Shown here: positions 23,434 to 33,970 of the stretch, piece by piece
How the letters are laid out: each line of letters opens with the position of its first letter
How positions within the stretch are numbered: position 1 is the stretch's first letter
From: Streptomyces sp. NBC_00287
GTDB taxonomy: Bacteria > Actinomycetota > Actinomycetes > Streptomycetales > Streptomycetaceae
NCBI RefSeq assembly: GCF_036173105.1
Contig: NZ_CP108053.1
Coordinates: 6,944,001-7,008,000, forward strand
Reading direction: 5' to 3'
Length of the DNA stretch: 64,000 nucleotides
Program-made: the position numbers and the translations under genes
Notes under the pieces: generated by a model
The model's input: only the letters and a program-made list of their open reading frames with translations
What the model was told of the DNA's origin: nothing
Databases searched by the model: none

Positions 23434-25482
23434 GTGTCCAAACTGACCGACGTGCCCAAACGGATCCTGATCGGGCGCGCTCTGCGCAGTGATCGGCTGG
23501 GCGAAACGCTCCTGCCGAAGCGCATCGCACTCCCCGTGTTCGCTTCCGACCCGCTGTCCTCCGTGGCGTACGCGCCCGGCGAGGTGCTGCTGGTCCTGTC
23601 CATCGCGGGTGTGTCGGCGTACCACTTCAGCCCCTGGATCGCGGTCGCGGTCGTCGTCCTGATGTTCACGGTCGTCGCCTCCTACCGGCAGAACGTGCAC
23701 GCCTACCCGAGCGGCGGCGGCGACTACGAGGTGGCCAACACCAACCTCGGCCCCAAGGCGGGCCTGACCGTGGCCAGCGCGCTGCTCGTGGACTACGTCC
23801 TCACCGTGGCCGTGTCCATCTCCTCCGGTGTGGAGAACCTCGGCTCGGCCGTGCCCTTCGTCGTCGAGAACAAGGTCCTGTGCGCGGTCGGCATCATCGT
23901 GCTGCTGACCCTGATGAACCTGCGCGGCGTGAAGGAGTCCGGCAGCCTCTTCGCGATCCCGACCTACGTCTTCGTCGCCGGCGTCTTCATCATGATCGCC
24001 TGGGGCGCGTTCCAGGGACTGGTCCTCGACGAGACCATGAAGTCGCCGACCGCCGACTTCGAGATCAAGGCCGAGCACGAGGGCCTGGCCGGATTCGCGC
24101 TGGTCTTCCTGCTGCTGCGCGCCTTCTCCTCCGGCTGTGCCGCGCTCACCGGTGTCGAGGCGATCAGCAACGGCGTCCCCGCCTTCCGCAAGCCCAAGTC
24201 GAAGAACGCGGCGACCACGCTCGCCCTCATGGGCTTCTTCGCGGTCACCATGTTCTGCGGCATCATCGGCCTCGCCATGGCCACCGATGTGCACATGGCG
24301 GAGAACCCGGCCAAGGACCTCATCAACGACGGCGTGGCCGTCGGCAGCGACTACGTCCAGGACCCGGTGATCTCGCAGGTCGCCGCCGCCGTCTTCGGCG
24401 ACGGCACGTTCTTCTTCATCCTGCTCGCCGCCGCCACGGCCCTGGTCCTCTTCCTCGCCGCGAACACCGCGTACAACGGCTTCCCGTTGCTCGGGTCGAT
24501 CCTCGCCCAGGACCGCTACCTGCCCCGCCAGCTGCACACCCGCGGCGACCGCCTCGCGTTCTCCAACGGCATCGTGCTCCTCGCCGGCGCGGCCGCCCTG
24601 CTGGTGTGGATCTACGGCGCCGACTCCACGCGTCTGATCCAGCTGTACATCGTCGGCGTGTTCGTCTCCTTCACGCTCAGCCAGACCGGCATGGTCCGCC
24701 ATTGGAACCGCCACCTGCGCACCGAGAAGGACCCCGCCAAGCGGCGCCACATGATCCGCTCCCGCGCGATCAACACCTTCGGCGCCTTCTTCACCGGCCT
24801 GGTCCTGGTCGTCGTCCTCGTCACCAAGTTCACCCACGGCGCCTGGGTCGCCCTGCTCGGCATGGTGATCTTCTACGCGACCATGAGCGCGATCCGGAAG
24901 CACTACGACCGCGTCTCCGAGGAGATCGCCGCCCCCGAGGGCCCGAGCGACGACAGTGTCCGCCCCTCGCGCGTGCACTCCGTGGTCCTGGTCTCCAAGA
25001 TCCACCGGCCCACGCTGCGCGCCCTCGCCTACGCCAAGCTGATGCGCACCGACACCCTGGAAGCGCTCAGCGTCAACGTCGACCCGGCCGAGACCAAGGC
25101 GCTCAAGGCCGAGTGGGAGCGGCGCGGCATCGACGTACCGCTGAAGGTCCTCGACTCGCCGTACCGCGAGATCACCCGGCCGATCATCGAGTACGTCAAG
25201 AATCTGCGCCGTGAGTCGCCGCGCGACGCCGTGTCCGTGATCATCCCCGAGTACGTCGTCGGCCACTGGTACGAGCACCTCCTGCACAACCAGAGCGCCC
25301 TGCGCCTGAAGGGCCGGCTGCTGTTCACGCCGGGTGTGATGGTGACGTCGGTGCCCTACCAGCTCCAGTCCTCCGAGGTCGCGAAGAAGCGGGCCCGCAA
25401 GCGGCAGGAGTGGAACGCGCCGGGTTCTGTGCGGCGTGGTCCCGCTCAGGAGCGGGCGAAGGAGTCCTCGAAACAGTCGTAG
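23434..25482 (+). CDS. APC-superfamily permease, KimA-like potassium transporter candidate
   Basis: Membrane transporter of 682 residues. About 12 helices lie between 30 and 470; the start VFASDPLSSVAYAPGEVLLVL is typical of the KimA/APC branch. A cytoplasmic C-terminal domain (about 500-660) follows, with a universal-stress-like fold (VHSVVLVSKIHRPTLRALAYAKLM...). KimA proteins are high-affinity K+ importers inhibited by c-di-AMP through such a tail. Divergent transcription from two TrkA genes supports potassium transport, but amino-acid transport remains possible. The GTG at 23434 starts the conserved sequence. The RNA methyltransferase gene follows 54 bases later. Confidence 0.85.
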   Translation: MSKLTDVPKRILIGRALRSDRLGETLLPKRIALPVFASDPLSSVAYAPGEVLLVLSIAGVSAYHFSPWIAVAVVVLMFTVVASYRQNVHAYPSGGGDYEVANTNLGPKAGLTVASALLVDYVLTVAVSISSGVENLGSAVPFVVENKVLCAVGIIVLLTLMNLRGVKESGSLFAIPTYVFVAGVFIMIAWGAFQGLVLDETMKSPTADFEIKAEHEGLAGFALVFLLLRAFSSGCAALTGVEAISNGVPAFRKPKSKNAATTLALMGFFAVTMFCGIIGLAMATDVHMAENPAKDLINDGVAVGSDYVQDPVISQVAAAVFGDGTFFFILLAAATALVLFLAANTAYNGFPLLGSILAQDRYLPRQLHTRGDRLAFSNGIVLLAGAAALLVWIYGADSTRLIQLYIVGVFVSFTLSQTGMVRHWNRHLRTEKDPAKRRHMIRSRAINTFGAFFTGLVLVVVLVTKFTHGAWVALLGMVIFYATMSAIRKHYDRVSEEIAAPEGPSDDSVRPSRVHSVVLVSKIHRPTLRALAYAKLMRTDTLEALSVNVDPAETKALKAEWERRGIDVPLKVLDSPYREITRPIIEYVKNLRRESPRDAVSVIIPEYVVGHWYEHLLHNQSALRLKGRLLFTPGVMVTSVPYQLQSSEVAKKRARKRQEWNAPGSVRRGPAQERAKESSKQS

Positions 25483-25536
25483 ACTGGTGGGCTGTTGTCC
25501 GCCCCTCGTTCCTTACGCAACTGGAGTCACCCCGCC

Positions 25537-26865
25537 ATGCAGGCAGAACCGAAGAAGTCGCTGGTGGGGGCCGAGTACGAGGTCGAGGTCGGGCCAGTCG
25601 CCCACGGTGGCCACTGCATCGCCCGCACCGATGAGGGCCAGGTGCTCTTCGTACGGCACGCGCTGCCCGGGGAGCGGGTCGTCGCCCGGGTCACCGAGGG
25701 CGAGGAGGGTGCCCGCTTCCTGCGCGCGGACGCGGTCGAGGTGCTCGACGCGTCCAAGGACCGCATCGAGGCGCCCTGTCCGTACGCCGGTCCCGGCCGC
25801 TGCGGCGGCTGCGACTGGCAGCATGCGAAGCCGGGGGCGCAGCGGCGGCTGAAGGGCGAGGTCGTCGCGGAACAGCTGCAGCGCCTTGCCGGGCTCACGC
25901 CCGAGGAGGCCGGCTGGGACGGCACGGTGATGCCCGCCGAGGGCGACAAGCTGCCGGCCGGGCAGGTGCCGCAGTGGCGTACACGGGTCCAGTACGCGGT
26001 GGACGCCGACGGGAACGCCGGTCTGCGCCGGCACCGCTCGCACGAGGTCGAGCCGATCGAGCACTGCATGATCGCGGCCGAGGGCGTGAGCGAGCTGGGC
26101 ATCGAGGACCGTGACTGGTCAGGGATGGCATCCGTGGAGGCCATCGCGGCGACCGGTTCCCAGGACCGCATGGTGATCCTGGAGCCCAGGCCGGGCGCCC
26201 GGCTGCCCCTCGTCGAGCTCGACAAGCCCGTGTCCGTCATGCGGGTCGATGAGAAGGACGGCGGCATCCACCGCGTCCACGGCCGCGCCTTCGTGCGGGA
26301 GCGGGCCGACGGCCGTACGCACCGCGTGGGCAGCGGCGGCTTCTGGCAGGTCCACCCGATGGCCGCCGACACCCTCGTCAAGGCAGTCATGCAGGGCCTG
26401 CTGCCGCGCAAGGGCGAGATGGCGCTGGACCTGTACTGCGGCGTCGGCCTCTTCGCGGGGGCACTGGCGGACCGGCTGGGTGAGGCGGGCGCGGTGCTGG
26501 GCATCGAGTCCGGCAAGCGCGCGGTCGAGGACGCTCGCCACAACGTCGCGGACTTTCCCCGGGTGCGGATCGAGCAGGGCAAGGTCGAGGCGGTGTTGCC
26601 GCGGACGGGTATCACCGAGGTCGACCTGATCGTCCTGGACCCGCCGCGCGCGGGGGCGGGCCGCAAGACGGTGGAGCACCTGTCGTCCCTCGGGGCGCGA
26701 CGCATCGCGTACGTGGCCTGTGACCCGGCGGCGTTGGCCCGGGATCTGGGGTACTTCCGGGATGGGGGGTATCGGGTGCGGACGTTGCGGGTGTTCGATC
26801 TCTTCCCGATGACGTCGCACGTGGAGTGCGTGGCTATTCTGGAGCCAGTTGACAAGGGCGTCTGA
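25537..26865 (+). CDS. RlmCD/TrmA-type 23S rRNA or tRNA uracil-5 methyltransferase with TRAM domain
   Basis: SAM-dependent m5U methyltransferase of 442 residues. An N-terminal TRAM domain (about 8-65) is followed by an iron-sulfur cluster motif (CPYAGPGRCGGC, with a further Cys in EHCMI), the SAM site DLYCGVGLFAG, the VLDPPRAG motif and the catalytic ACDPAAL Cys. The last about 20 codons are odd: the true chromosomal 3' end has been displaced to 45,547-45,606 by an 18.8-kb island and this end (SHVECVAILEPVDKGV) was supplied by the island, leaving the protein intact. The ATG at 25537 is preceded by TGGAG. It follows the permease gene closely. Confidence 0.9.
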   Translation: MQAEPKKSLVGAEYEVEVGPVAHGGHCIARTDEGQVLFVRHALPGERVVARVTEGEEGARFLRADAVEVLDASKDRIEAPCPYAGPGRCGGCDWQHAKPGAQRRLKGEVVAEQLQRLAGLTPEEAGWDGTVMPAEGDKLPAGQVPQWRTRVQYAVDADGNAGLRRHRSHEVEPIEHCMIAAEGVSELGIEDRDWSGMASVEAIAATGSQDRMVILEPRPGARLPLVELDKPVSVMRVDEKDGGIHRVHGRAFVRERADGRTHRVGSGGFWQVHPMAADTLVKAVMQGLLPRKGEMALDLYCGVGLFAGALADRLGEAGAVLGIESGKRAVEDARHNVADFPRVRIEQGKVEAVLPRTGITEVDLIVLDPPRAGAGRKTVEHLSSLGARRIAYVACDPAALARDLGYFRDGGYRVRTLRVFDLFPMTSHVECVAILEPVDKGV

Positions 26866-27189
26866 CCTGCGGTTTTGTGGCCAGGGTAGAGGGCTCGACC
26901 TGTTTCACTCCGTCCAGCGGTTCCAGCGGACGGCGCCCCTCACAACCTTCCTGACCTGCGCATTCATGGGGGAGGCGCTGTATCGGAGGACGCAGTCAAG
27001 GTCTCGTCCGGAGATTCTTGACGCTCGCATGACGCTCGAAGCGGGAATCTCAACCTGCCGGACCTCTCCGGCCCGGGCCGCGCGGAAGGGTTCCATCGGC
27101 ACGGGCAGGGACTCTGGTACGTGCGTCCCGCTTGGTCTCCCCAGCGGCGGTGCCAGGTGCCATCTCGGCCTTACGTTTCTTGCAGCCGA
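26866..27189. other. Left arm of the island, non-coding
   Basis: About 320 bases after the methyltransferase stop. TCTGACCTG (26861-26869) recurs at 45515-45523 close to the right end. The arm-site pair is at 27019-27037. No gene with Streptomyces codon bias is apparent. Confidence 0.5.
27019..27037 (+). repeat. Left pair of candidate integrase arm sites
   Basis: TGACGCTC at 27019-27026 and 27030-27037, spaced 11 bases start to start, about 200 bases inside the left attachment core. An identically spaced pair lies at the right end. Confidence 0.6.
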
Positions 27190-28071
27190 GAGCGCGGGGG
27201 GAATCGCTGCCCACAAGTTCGGGCGCGTCGACGGTCCGCTCGGATCGTCGGTGGGGCTCATGCTCACTGCCGCCGCGCACGCCGTGGGCTGGCCGGTAGC
27301 CGAAGGCGGCACGGAGTCCATCGCGCGCGCTGCTCGCCGAACTGGCGGCGTCCGGCGGGAAGGTGCTCACCGGAGTCCGCATCTCCTCGCTCGATCAGAT
27401 CCGCGAGGTCGCGGGCACGGTCCCGGACGTTGTCATCCTCGACACCGCTCCCGCCGGGGCACTGCGGATCGTCGGCGACCGGTCCGCCGTGCGTTCAGCG
27501 GCTACACCTACGGGCCGGCGGCATTCAAGATCGATCTCGCCATCGAGGGCCACGTGCCCTGGACCAACCCGGCCTGCCGGCGCGCGGGCACCCTGCACCT
27601 CGGCGGTACGGCCGCCGAGATCGCCGCGGCAGAGGCGGCCACCACGCGAGGGAAGATGCCGAAGTGGCCGTTCGTGCTCGTCGGTCAGCAGTACCTCGTC
27701 GATCCGAGCCGTTCGACGTTGGCCGCGAACCCGCCCGCTCTACGCCTACGCCCACGTGCCGAACGGATACACCGGCGATGCCACGGAAGCCATCGTCGAC
27801 CCCGATCTCCCGCATCGCTCCTGGCTTCCGCGACCAGGTCCTGGCTGTCGCCTCCCGCGGCCCGGCCGACCTGGAGGACTACAACCCCAACTACGTCGGC
27901 GGCGACATCAGCGCCGGCGCCAACACCGCACTCCAGATCCCCTTCCGGCCGCGTGCCACCCTGCACCCCTACAGCCTGGGGGTGCCCGGGATCTATCTCT
28001 GCTCCCCAGCGACTCCCCCCGGCGCCGGGGTACACGGCATGGACGGCTTCCACGCCGCCGAGAGCGCCTTG
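27190..28071 (+). pseudogene. Fragmented phytoene-dehydrogenase-like FAD oxidoreductase
   Basis: C-terminal two-thirds of an NAD(P)/FAD-dependent oxidoreductase of the phytoene desaturase type, split over three frames. Pieces in order: AHAVGWPVAEGG..., KVLTGVRISSLDQIREVAG, AFKIDLAIEGHVPWTNPACRRAGTLHLGG, RPLYAYAHVPNGYTGDATEAI, FRDQVLAVASRGPADLEDYNPNYVGGDI and GIYLCSPATPPGAGVHGMDGFHAAESALEL. At least four frameshifts separate them and the N-terminal FAD-binding half is missing. An IS5-type element abuts its last codons. It is dead cargo of the island. Confidence 0.75.
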
Positions 28072-28966
28072 GAGCTCGTAACACGATCTTGTTGAGGTGT
28101 GCTGGTCGGGCGTGATCAGTACGACGATTCCGCCGTTCGTGGGGTGTGGGGAATCGGCCGTGGATCGTAGACGATGAACTGTGGGCGCTGATCGAGCCGT
28201 TGCTGCCGCCCTGGCCGTAGAAGGCTCCCGGCCCGAAGCCGGTCCATGACCGGCTGTGCCTGCAGGGCATCTTGTACGTGCTCTACAACGACGTCAGCTG
28301 GCAACTGCTGCCGCTGGAGCTGGGTTTCGGCTCGGGGCAGACCTGCTGGCGCCGACTCGGTTGGTGGCACGAGGCCGGTGTCTTCGACAAGCTGCACCGC
28401 CTCCTGCTCGCCGAGCTGCAAGCGGCCGACGAACTGGACTGGACCCGGGCCTGCGTGGATGCCTCCCACATCCGCGCGAAAAAGGGGGCGAGGCCACCGG
28501 CCCGTCACCGGTCGACCGCGGGAAGGCGGGCAGTAAGCACCATTTGATCTGCGACGGCAGAGGCACTCCGTTCAAGGTCATCACCACCGCGGCCAACGTC
28601 AACGACGTCACTCAGACGCTGGCCCTGGTCGACGCCATCCCACCCGCGGCCGGCAAACCCGGCCGACCGCGCAGGCGCCCCGACGCCCTGCTCGGCGACA
28701 AGGGGTACGACAGCAATCCCAATCGGCGTGAGCTGCGCGGCGCCGGATCCTGCCGGTGATCTCCCGCAAGGGTGCCCCGAACATCAAGGGCCTGGGCAAG
28801 CTCCGCTACGTCGTCGAGCAGACCTTTTCGCTCCTGCACCACTTCAAGCGGCTGGCCGTTCGCTGGGGAAGACGCCTCGACCTGCACGACGCCCTCGTTT
28901 CCCTGGCCTGTGGCCTCATCTGCTGGGGACGCCTCAAGAAGGCCCCCCTGATCGTGTTACGAGCTC
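28072..28966 (+). mobile_element. IS5-family insertion sequence, degenerate copy
   Basis: About 895 bp bounded by perfect 17-bp inverted repeats: GAGCTCGTAACACGATC at 28072-28088 and its complement at 28950-28966. It inserted at the 3' end of the phytoene-dehydrogenase-like pseudogene. The terminal GAGCTC is itself palindromic, so the target duplication cannot be separated from the ends. Its transposase is broken. Confidence 0.85.
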
Positions 28967-28971
28967 TATGA
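28146..28971 (+). pseudogene. IS5-family transposase, inactivated
   Basis: DDE transposase related to the copy at 30883. It starts at a GTG (VGNRPWIVDDELWALIEPLLPP), then meets an in-frame TAG at 28218-28220. A frame change follows near 28485 in a run of A5G5; this may be the programmed frameshift common in this IS group. A second frameshift at about 28740 separates DALLGDKGYDSNPNRREL from ILPVISRKGAPNIKGLGKLRYVVEQTFSLLHHF. The stop and second shift show inactivity. Confidence 0.85.
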
Positions 28972-29249
28972 GCTGTGTGGGCTGTTGATCGTGGATCGAC
29001 GGCCTGCATTGTGTGAACGGCAGCACGTGCTTCTCGATCGGCTCGCGGCTGGTGAGGGGTGTCCCGCAGTTAGGGCTCGTGGGCGGCCCAGCACTTTCAC
29101 GGAGGTCGCGGAGTTGTAGCCGCCATCAGTCCCACCTGAGGGAGTCACAGTTTCATCACGAGCCCTTTACTTTCTCTTGCGCTTCGTAAACGGTGTACTC
29201 CGTTCCGTCACGTGCGTTCGGCTATGGACAGCAACTCAGGGGTGGGGCT
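28972..29249. other. Spacer upstream of the LamG-type gene
   Basis: Unassigned 278 bases between the IS5 copy and the LamG pseudogene. It holds the likely promoter of the latter. A short coding-like stretch (about 28985-29110) is not recognisable. Confidence 0.35.
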
Positions 29250-30836
29250 GTGAAGTTGAGAGGGCGTCGTCGTGCCGACGGCGAGGGTGGCAGATCCGGT
29301 CGGCGTCTGGTCGGCGCGATCACCGCGGGGGTGTTGCTTGCCGCTCTGCCCGTGCTGACCCCGCGTTCCGGTGCGACGGCGGCCGCTGACGAGGCGACGG
29401 CGGCCCTGTCCGAGGGGCAACAGGCTCTGGCGGAGGCTCAGCAGAGCGGTGAGCGGGTGGAGGTGACCGCGGAGCGCTCGGAGCGGACCACGGTCTATGC
29501 CAACCCAGATGGCTACACCTTCACCCTTGAGGAGTCGGTGGTCCCGGTACGGGTGGCCAAGCCGGGCGGTGGCTGGCAGGCGCCCGACGCGACGTTGGAG
29601 AGACGATCCGACGGTTCGGTGGGGCCGAAGGCCGCCGCCGTGCAGATGGCCTTCTCGGGCGGCGGAGACCGTTCGCCTCTCGCCAGGATCGACGATCAGG
29701 GCAGATCCCTGGAGCTCGAATGGCCGGGTGAGCTGCCTGCCCCGGCGCTCGACGGGGCCAGCGTTCTGTACGCCGATGTGCTGCCGGGCGTCGATCTGAA
29801 GGTGACCGCGACGCCCGAGAGTTTCCAGCCGGTGTTCGTGGTCAGGACTCCCGAGGCCGCGGCGAGCGAGGAGCTGAAGAAGCTCACCTTCGGGCTTGAG
29901 ACCGAGGGCCTGGTCGTAAGCGAGGGCGCGGCTGGCAATCTTGCGGCCGTCGATATGGACGGACGTCGTGTCTTCAGGGCGCCGCCCGCGCGCATGTGGG
30001 ACTCGGCCGGAGAGGCGGAGTCGGCTGCGGGGACGCAGACGCAACTCATGGCAGCGCAAGCGGTCGCCGTGGATGAGGCCGCGCCGTCCGACCCCTCGGA
30101 GACGGCCCCGTCAGGTTCGGGCCTGGAGCCCGGACAGGGCGATGCGGTGGCCCGTATGGACGTGGACGTCACCGAGGACTCTCTGACGGTCGTACCGGAC
30201 GCGGAGATGATGTCGACGACCCCGGAGTCGGCCTTTCCGCTGTTCATCGATCCGACCGTGAGCTGGGGCGAGTCGGAGCGCACCCTGCTGCGTAGCGACG
30301 GTTATGAGTCGTACGGCTGGAGCAATGGTGAGGACGAGGTCGGCAAGGGGGCGGGCCGGCAAGTGCGGTACCTGGAACGGCTACTACTGCGGTCCGGGCT
30401 ATGTGCAGCGGCTGTACTTCGAGTTCTCCGCGGCCAGCCTGAAGGGCAAGCGGGTGTTGGATGCTACGTTCCGCGTGACCGAGCCGTGGGCGTTCCAGTG
30501 CGACCCCCGCTGGGTTGACCTGGTCCGTACACGCAACATCTCGGACGCCACCACTTGGTCGTCCCGTCCGGAGCATCTGGACTTGATGGTGGACCGCAAT
30601 GTGTCCGCCGGGCGTGGCTCGGCGTGCGACCCGGACTCGCCGGACGCGCCGATCGAGTTCAACGACAGCCCGGACGAGTCGAACGAGAACCTGACCCCCA
30701 CGGTGCGGGACTTCGCTGCGGGTAAGTTCGACCGGCTCACACTGCTGATCAAGGCCAACGACGAGACCGACACCGCGGCGTGGAAGCGGTTCAAGAACGA
30801 CGCGGTCCTTGCGGTGGACTTTGTCGGCCTGCCCGC

Positions 30837-31726
30837 TAAGAGGTCCTAACAGAAGCTGTTGATCATGTGACCTTCGGCTTGGATGGTCGTTGGTCTGGTC
30901 GTGGGAAAGCGACAGTCGCGGCCTTGGATCGTGTCGGATGAACTGTGGTCGCTCATCGAGCCGTTGCTGCCCGAGCCGGGGCCGAAGCTGGTGGAGGGCC
31001 GGCCGCGGGTACCGGACCGGCAGGCCTTGTGCGGGATCCTGTTCGTGCTGCACACCGGCATCCAATGGGAGTACCTCCCACAGGAGTTGGGCTTCGGCTC
31101 GGGCATGACGTGCTGGCGGCGGCTGGCCGCCTGGAACGAGGCCGGCGTGTGGGACGAACTGCACCTGATACTGCTGAAGAAGCTGCGGGTAGCGAAGAAG
31201 CTGGACTGGTCGCGGGCGGTGATCGACTCCTCCCACGTGCGGGCCGCTCGGCGCGGCCCAAAGCGGCCCCAGCCCGGTCGACCGCGCACGGCCGGGCAGC
31301 AAGCACCACGTCCTCACCGACGCCCAGGGCATCCCGCTCGCGGTGTCCCTGACCGGCGGAAACCGCAACGACGTCACGCAGTTGCTGCCCCTGCTGGACA
31401 AGGTCCCGGCCGTGGCCGGCGTCGTCGGCCGGCCCCGACGCAGACCCGATGCGCTCCTCGCCGACCGCGGCTACGACCACGACAAGTACCGCCGATTGCT
31501 CTGGGCCCGCGGCATCCGTCCGGTCATCGCCGAACGAGGACAGGAACACGGCAGCGGCCTGGGCATGTTCCGCTATGTGGTCGAGCGCACGATCGCCTGG
31601 CTGCACGGTTTCCGCCGCCTGCGGATCCGCTGGGAACGACGCGACGACATCCACGAAGCCTTCCTCGGCCTCGCCACCTGCCTCATCACCCACCGCCACG
31701 TCCAACGCCTTTGTTAGGACCTCTAA
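30837..31726 (+). mobile_element. IS5-family insertion sequence inside the LamG-type gene
   Basis: Element of 884 bp (30840-31723) with 12-bp perfect terminal inverted repeats GAGGTCCTAACA / TGTTAGGACCTC, flanked by a TAA target duplication at 30837-30839 and 31724-31726. The TNA-type duplication fits the IS1031/IS427-like part of the IS5 family. Confidence 0.92.
30883..31717 (+). CDS. IS5-family transposase, two overlapping frames
   Basis: The first frame encodes MVVGLVVGKRQSRPWIVSDELW...SHVRAARRGPK; the second frame resumes as GPSPVDRARPGSKHHVLTDAQGIPLAVSLTGG... and ends HRHVQRLC. The frame change lies near 31260, directly ahead of the conserved SPVDR motif, the same place as in the other IS copy. 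The family often uses ribosomal slippage there, but here the change needed is +1 rather than the -1 in the other copy, so one of them is a mutation. Conserved DDE parts: DSSHV, ADRGYDHDKYRR and ERTIAWLHGFRRL. Confidence 0.75.
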
Positions 31727-33867
31727 ACCGACCGGTGTGGGGCTGAATGTCAACAGCAAGCCGGTGTGCGAGACCGACTCCTCGGATCCTCTGGTGGTGA
31801 GCCATCCGAGGCCGACGCTCATGGCGACGGCTCAGACGATGCCGGGCGGCGAGAAGGACGCGCAGCTGCGGGCGTACTTCGACATCGACCACAAGAGCGG
31901 CAGCAGTTGGGTGGACACTCCGGCGGGCAGCGGCGATCTGCGGCCCTCGACTGGTTATGTGGGCGACAACACGAAGCTGTCCATGCAGTGGGCACCGGAC
32001 CTGACCGACGGCACTCTCTACCGGTACCGGGCGTGGGTGCGCTCCTACTACAACGGCGGAGCGGACCATCTGGCGGGCCCAGCCAGTGCCTCGACGACGG
32101 GGTGGTGTTACTTCAAGGTTGATCCGTCTCGGCCCAAGCCCCCGCAGATCGCGATCGGTAACCCGTACAGCGAGTGCACGTCCAACGCCTGCGCGGAAGC
32201 GGGCGGACCGGGGGTGAAGGCAACTTTCACCTTCAGCCCTGCCCCTGAGGACACCACCAACGTCGCCTACCAGTACAAGCTGTCCAAGGAAGCCGCCTGG
32301 TCTGCTGCCAAGTCGGGTTCGACGGTGTCGGTGGACATCACCCCTCAGAGTCCGGGACTGCACCAGCTGTATGTCCGGGCCAAGGACTCCATCACCTGGG
32401 GCGCTCAGAACGTGGTGGAGTTCAAGGTCGCGACAGGTGAGGATCCGGTCGCCCAGTGGCACTTCGACGAGGCGAGCGGAACGGCAGCAGACGCGGCTGT
32501 CGGGGACGGCGCGGATGACGCGAGCCTGGCCACAGGGGCGGTACGGCATCATTCCGGCCGCCGGGGCCTGCTCACGCATGACTCCCAGGGTTTGCCGCTG
32601 GAGCAGGCCGTCACAGATCAGGGACTGTTGCTGGACGGCACCAGCGCGGGCTACGCGTCCACTGCTGGTCCGGTTCTGGAGACCCGTTCGTCGTACACCG
32701 TCTCGGCCTGGGTGCGCGTGGATCCGTCAGTGACGAAGACGGTCACGGTACTCAGCCAAACCCCGACGAGCGCGAGCCCGTGGTCCCAGAAGTACAGCCC
32801 GTTCGCCATCTCCTACGGCAGCCGGTGGAGCATCCGCGCCTTCTCCACCGACGGTGCCTTCGTCCGGGAGGCCGCGTCGACGGTGGCCCATCCCAAGGGC
32901 GTGTGGACGCACGTGGCCGCCGTGCACGATGCGCAGGCCAAGAAGATTCGCCTCTACGTCAACGGCCAAATGGAGGCGTCCGTCGACGCCGGCACGTCCT
33001 GGTCGGCCGACGGAAGCATGCAGATCGGCCGGCTGATGTGGGCGGACAGCTACGTGGATCACTTCAAGGGAGTGATCGACGAAGTGACCGTGTGGCAGAA
33101 CGCGCTGACCGACGAGCAGATCCTGGACGAGTCCCGGCTGAAGGTTGCCGAGAGCTACGCGGGCGTGGAACTGGTGGGCGGCTGGCTGGCCGACAAGGGC
33201 AGCGGTACCACGGTCGCCGACACCGTTTCGGGCTACGGCCGCACGATGACCCTGAGTGGCGGCGCATCGTTGAACGGCGAGGAGATCGTGCTGGACGGCG
33301 TGGACGACTCCGCCACGGTCGCAGGCCCGCTGGTGGACGGCACGGGCTCGTTCACGGTGACCGCACTGGCCGAACTGGACTCGGCGAGCCTGGTGTCCAA
33401 GGAGATCGGCTACAAGGGCCAGGTCGCGGGCCAGCGCACTGCTGACGGGTCCGCGTGGGGTCTGTGGTTCGAGCTGACGGACAAACAGACGGTGCTGGAC
33501 CCGGAGACCTTGGTGGAGAAGACGGTGCCCGTCGGGTTCTGGCGCTTCGGCCGCCTCAACACCGATGGTTCGTTCAGCGCGGTGGCGTCCGACGAGGGCG
33601 CCCTGCTGGATGGCATGGTGCGGCTGACCGGTGTCTTCGACGCTCAGTCCGGCACGATCAACCTCTACTTGGGCGCTACGCAGAATGACGAGCCCCGTGC
33701 GTTCACCGCGAACGTCGGGTCGGGCGAGTTCGCTGTCGGCAGGGGTTTCACGGGTGGTGTGTGGCAGCACTACCTGCCGGGCCGGGTCGCAGAAGTCCGC
33801 GTGTGGGTCGGTGCGATGGCCAGTTCGGAACAGCTGGAGACGGCTGTGGGCGGCTGACGGGCAAAGA

Positions 33868-33897
33868 GTGAGGACGGCCTCAAATGGCCGTCCTCAC
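33868..33897 (+). terminator. Terminator after the LamG-type gene
   Basis: GTGAGGACGGCC and GGCCGTCCTCAC form a 12-bp perfect stem with a 6-base loop, 10 bases after the stop at 33857. Confidence 0.85.
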
Positions 33898-33970
33898 CTG
33901 GGCCATGGCACGCATTGGCCCGCGATGACTTTGTGTACTTCTCTTCACGGGACTGGGTGGGACGAGAACG

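Larger units (their letters stand above)
29250..33857 (+). pseudogene. LamG-domain secreted protein gene, frameshifted and split by an IS
   Basis: A large secreted protein of the type often found just before RHS genes in Streptomyces. Signal sequence at the start (GRRLVGAITAGVLLAALPVLTPRSGA), a long beta-rich region, then two LamG/concanavalin-like modules near the C-terminus (VAQWHFDEASGTAAD... and VELVGGWLADKGSG...). Two lesions: a 1-base net insertion near 30356 (GEDEVGKGAG then GKCGTWNGYYCGPG in another frame) and the IS at 30840-31723. Removing the IS and one TAA restores VGLPAKPTGVGLNVN without a break, so the IS inserted into an intact frame. The product is not made full-length. Confidence 0.88.

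Noticed and set aside
26866..27100. tRNA gene as the integration target
   Set aside because: I looked for a tRNA at both island ends; no cloverleaf or CCA-type end is present. The duplicated sequence is clearly the 3' end of a protein gene.
28485..28500. A5G5 run as proof of programmed frameshifting in the IS5 copy
   Set aside because: The run is compatible with slippage, but the same transposase has a stop codon and another frameshift, and the sister IS changes frame in the other direction.
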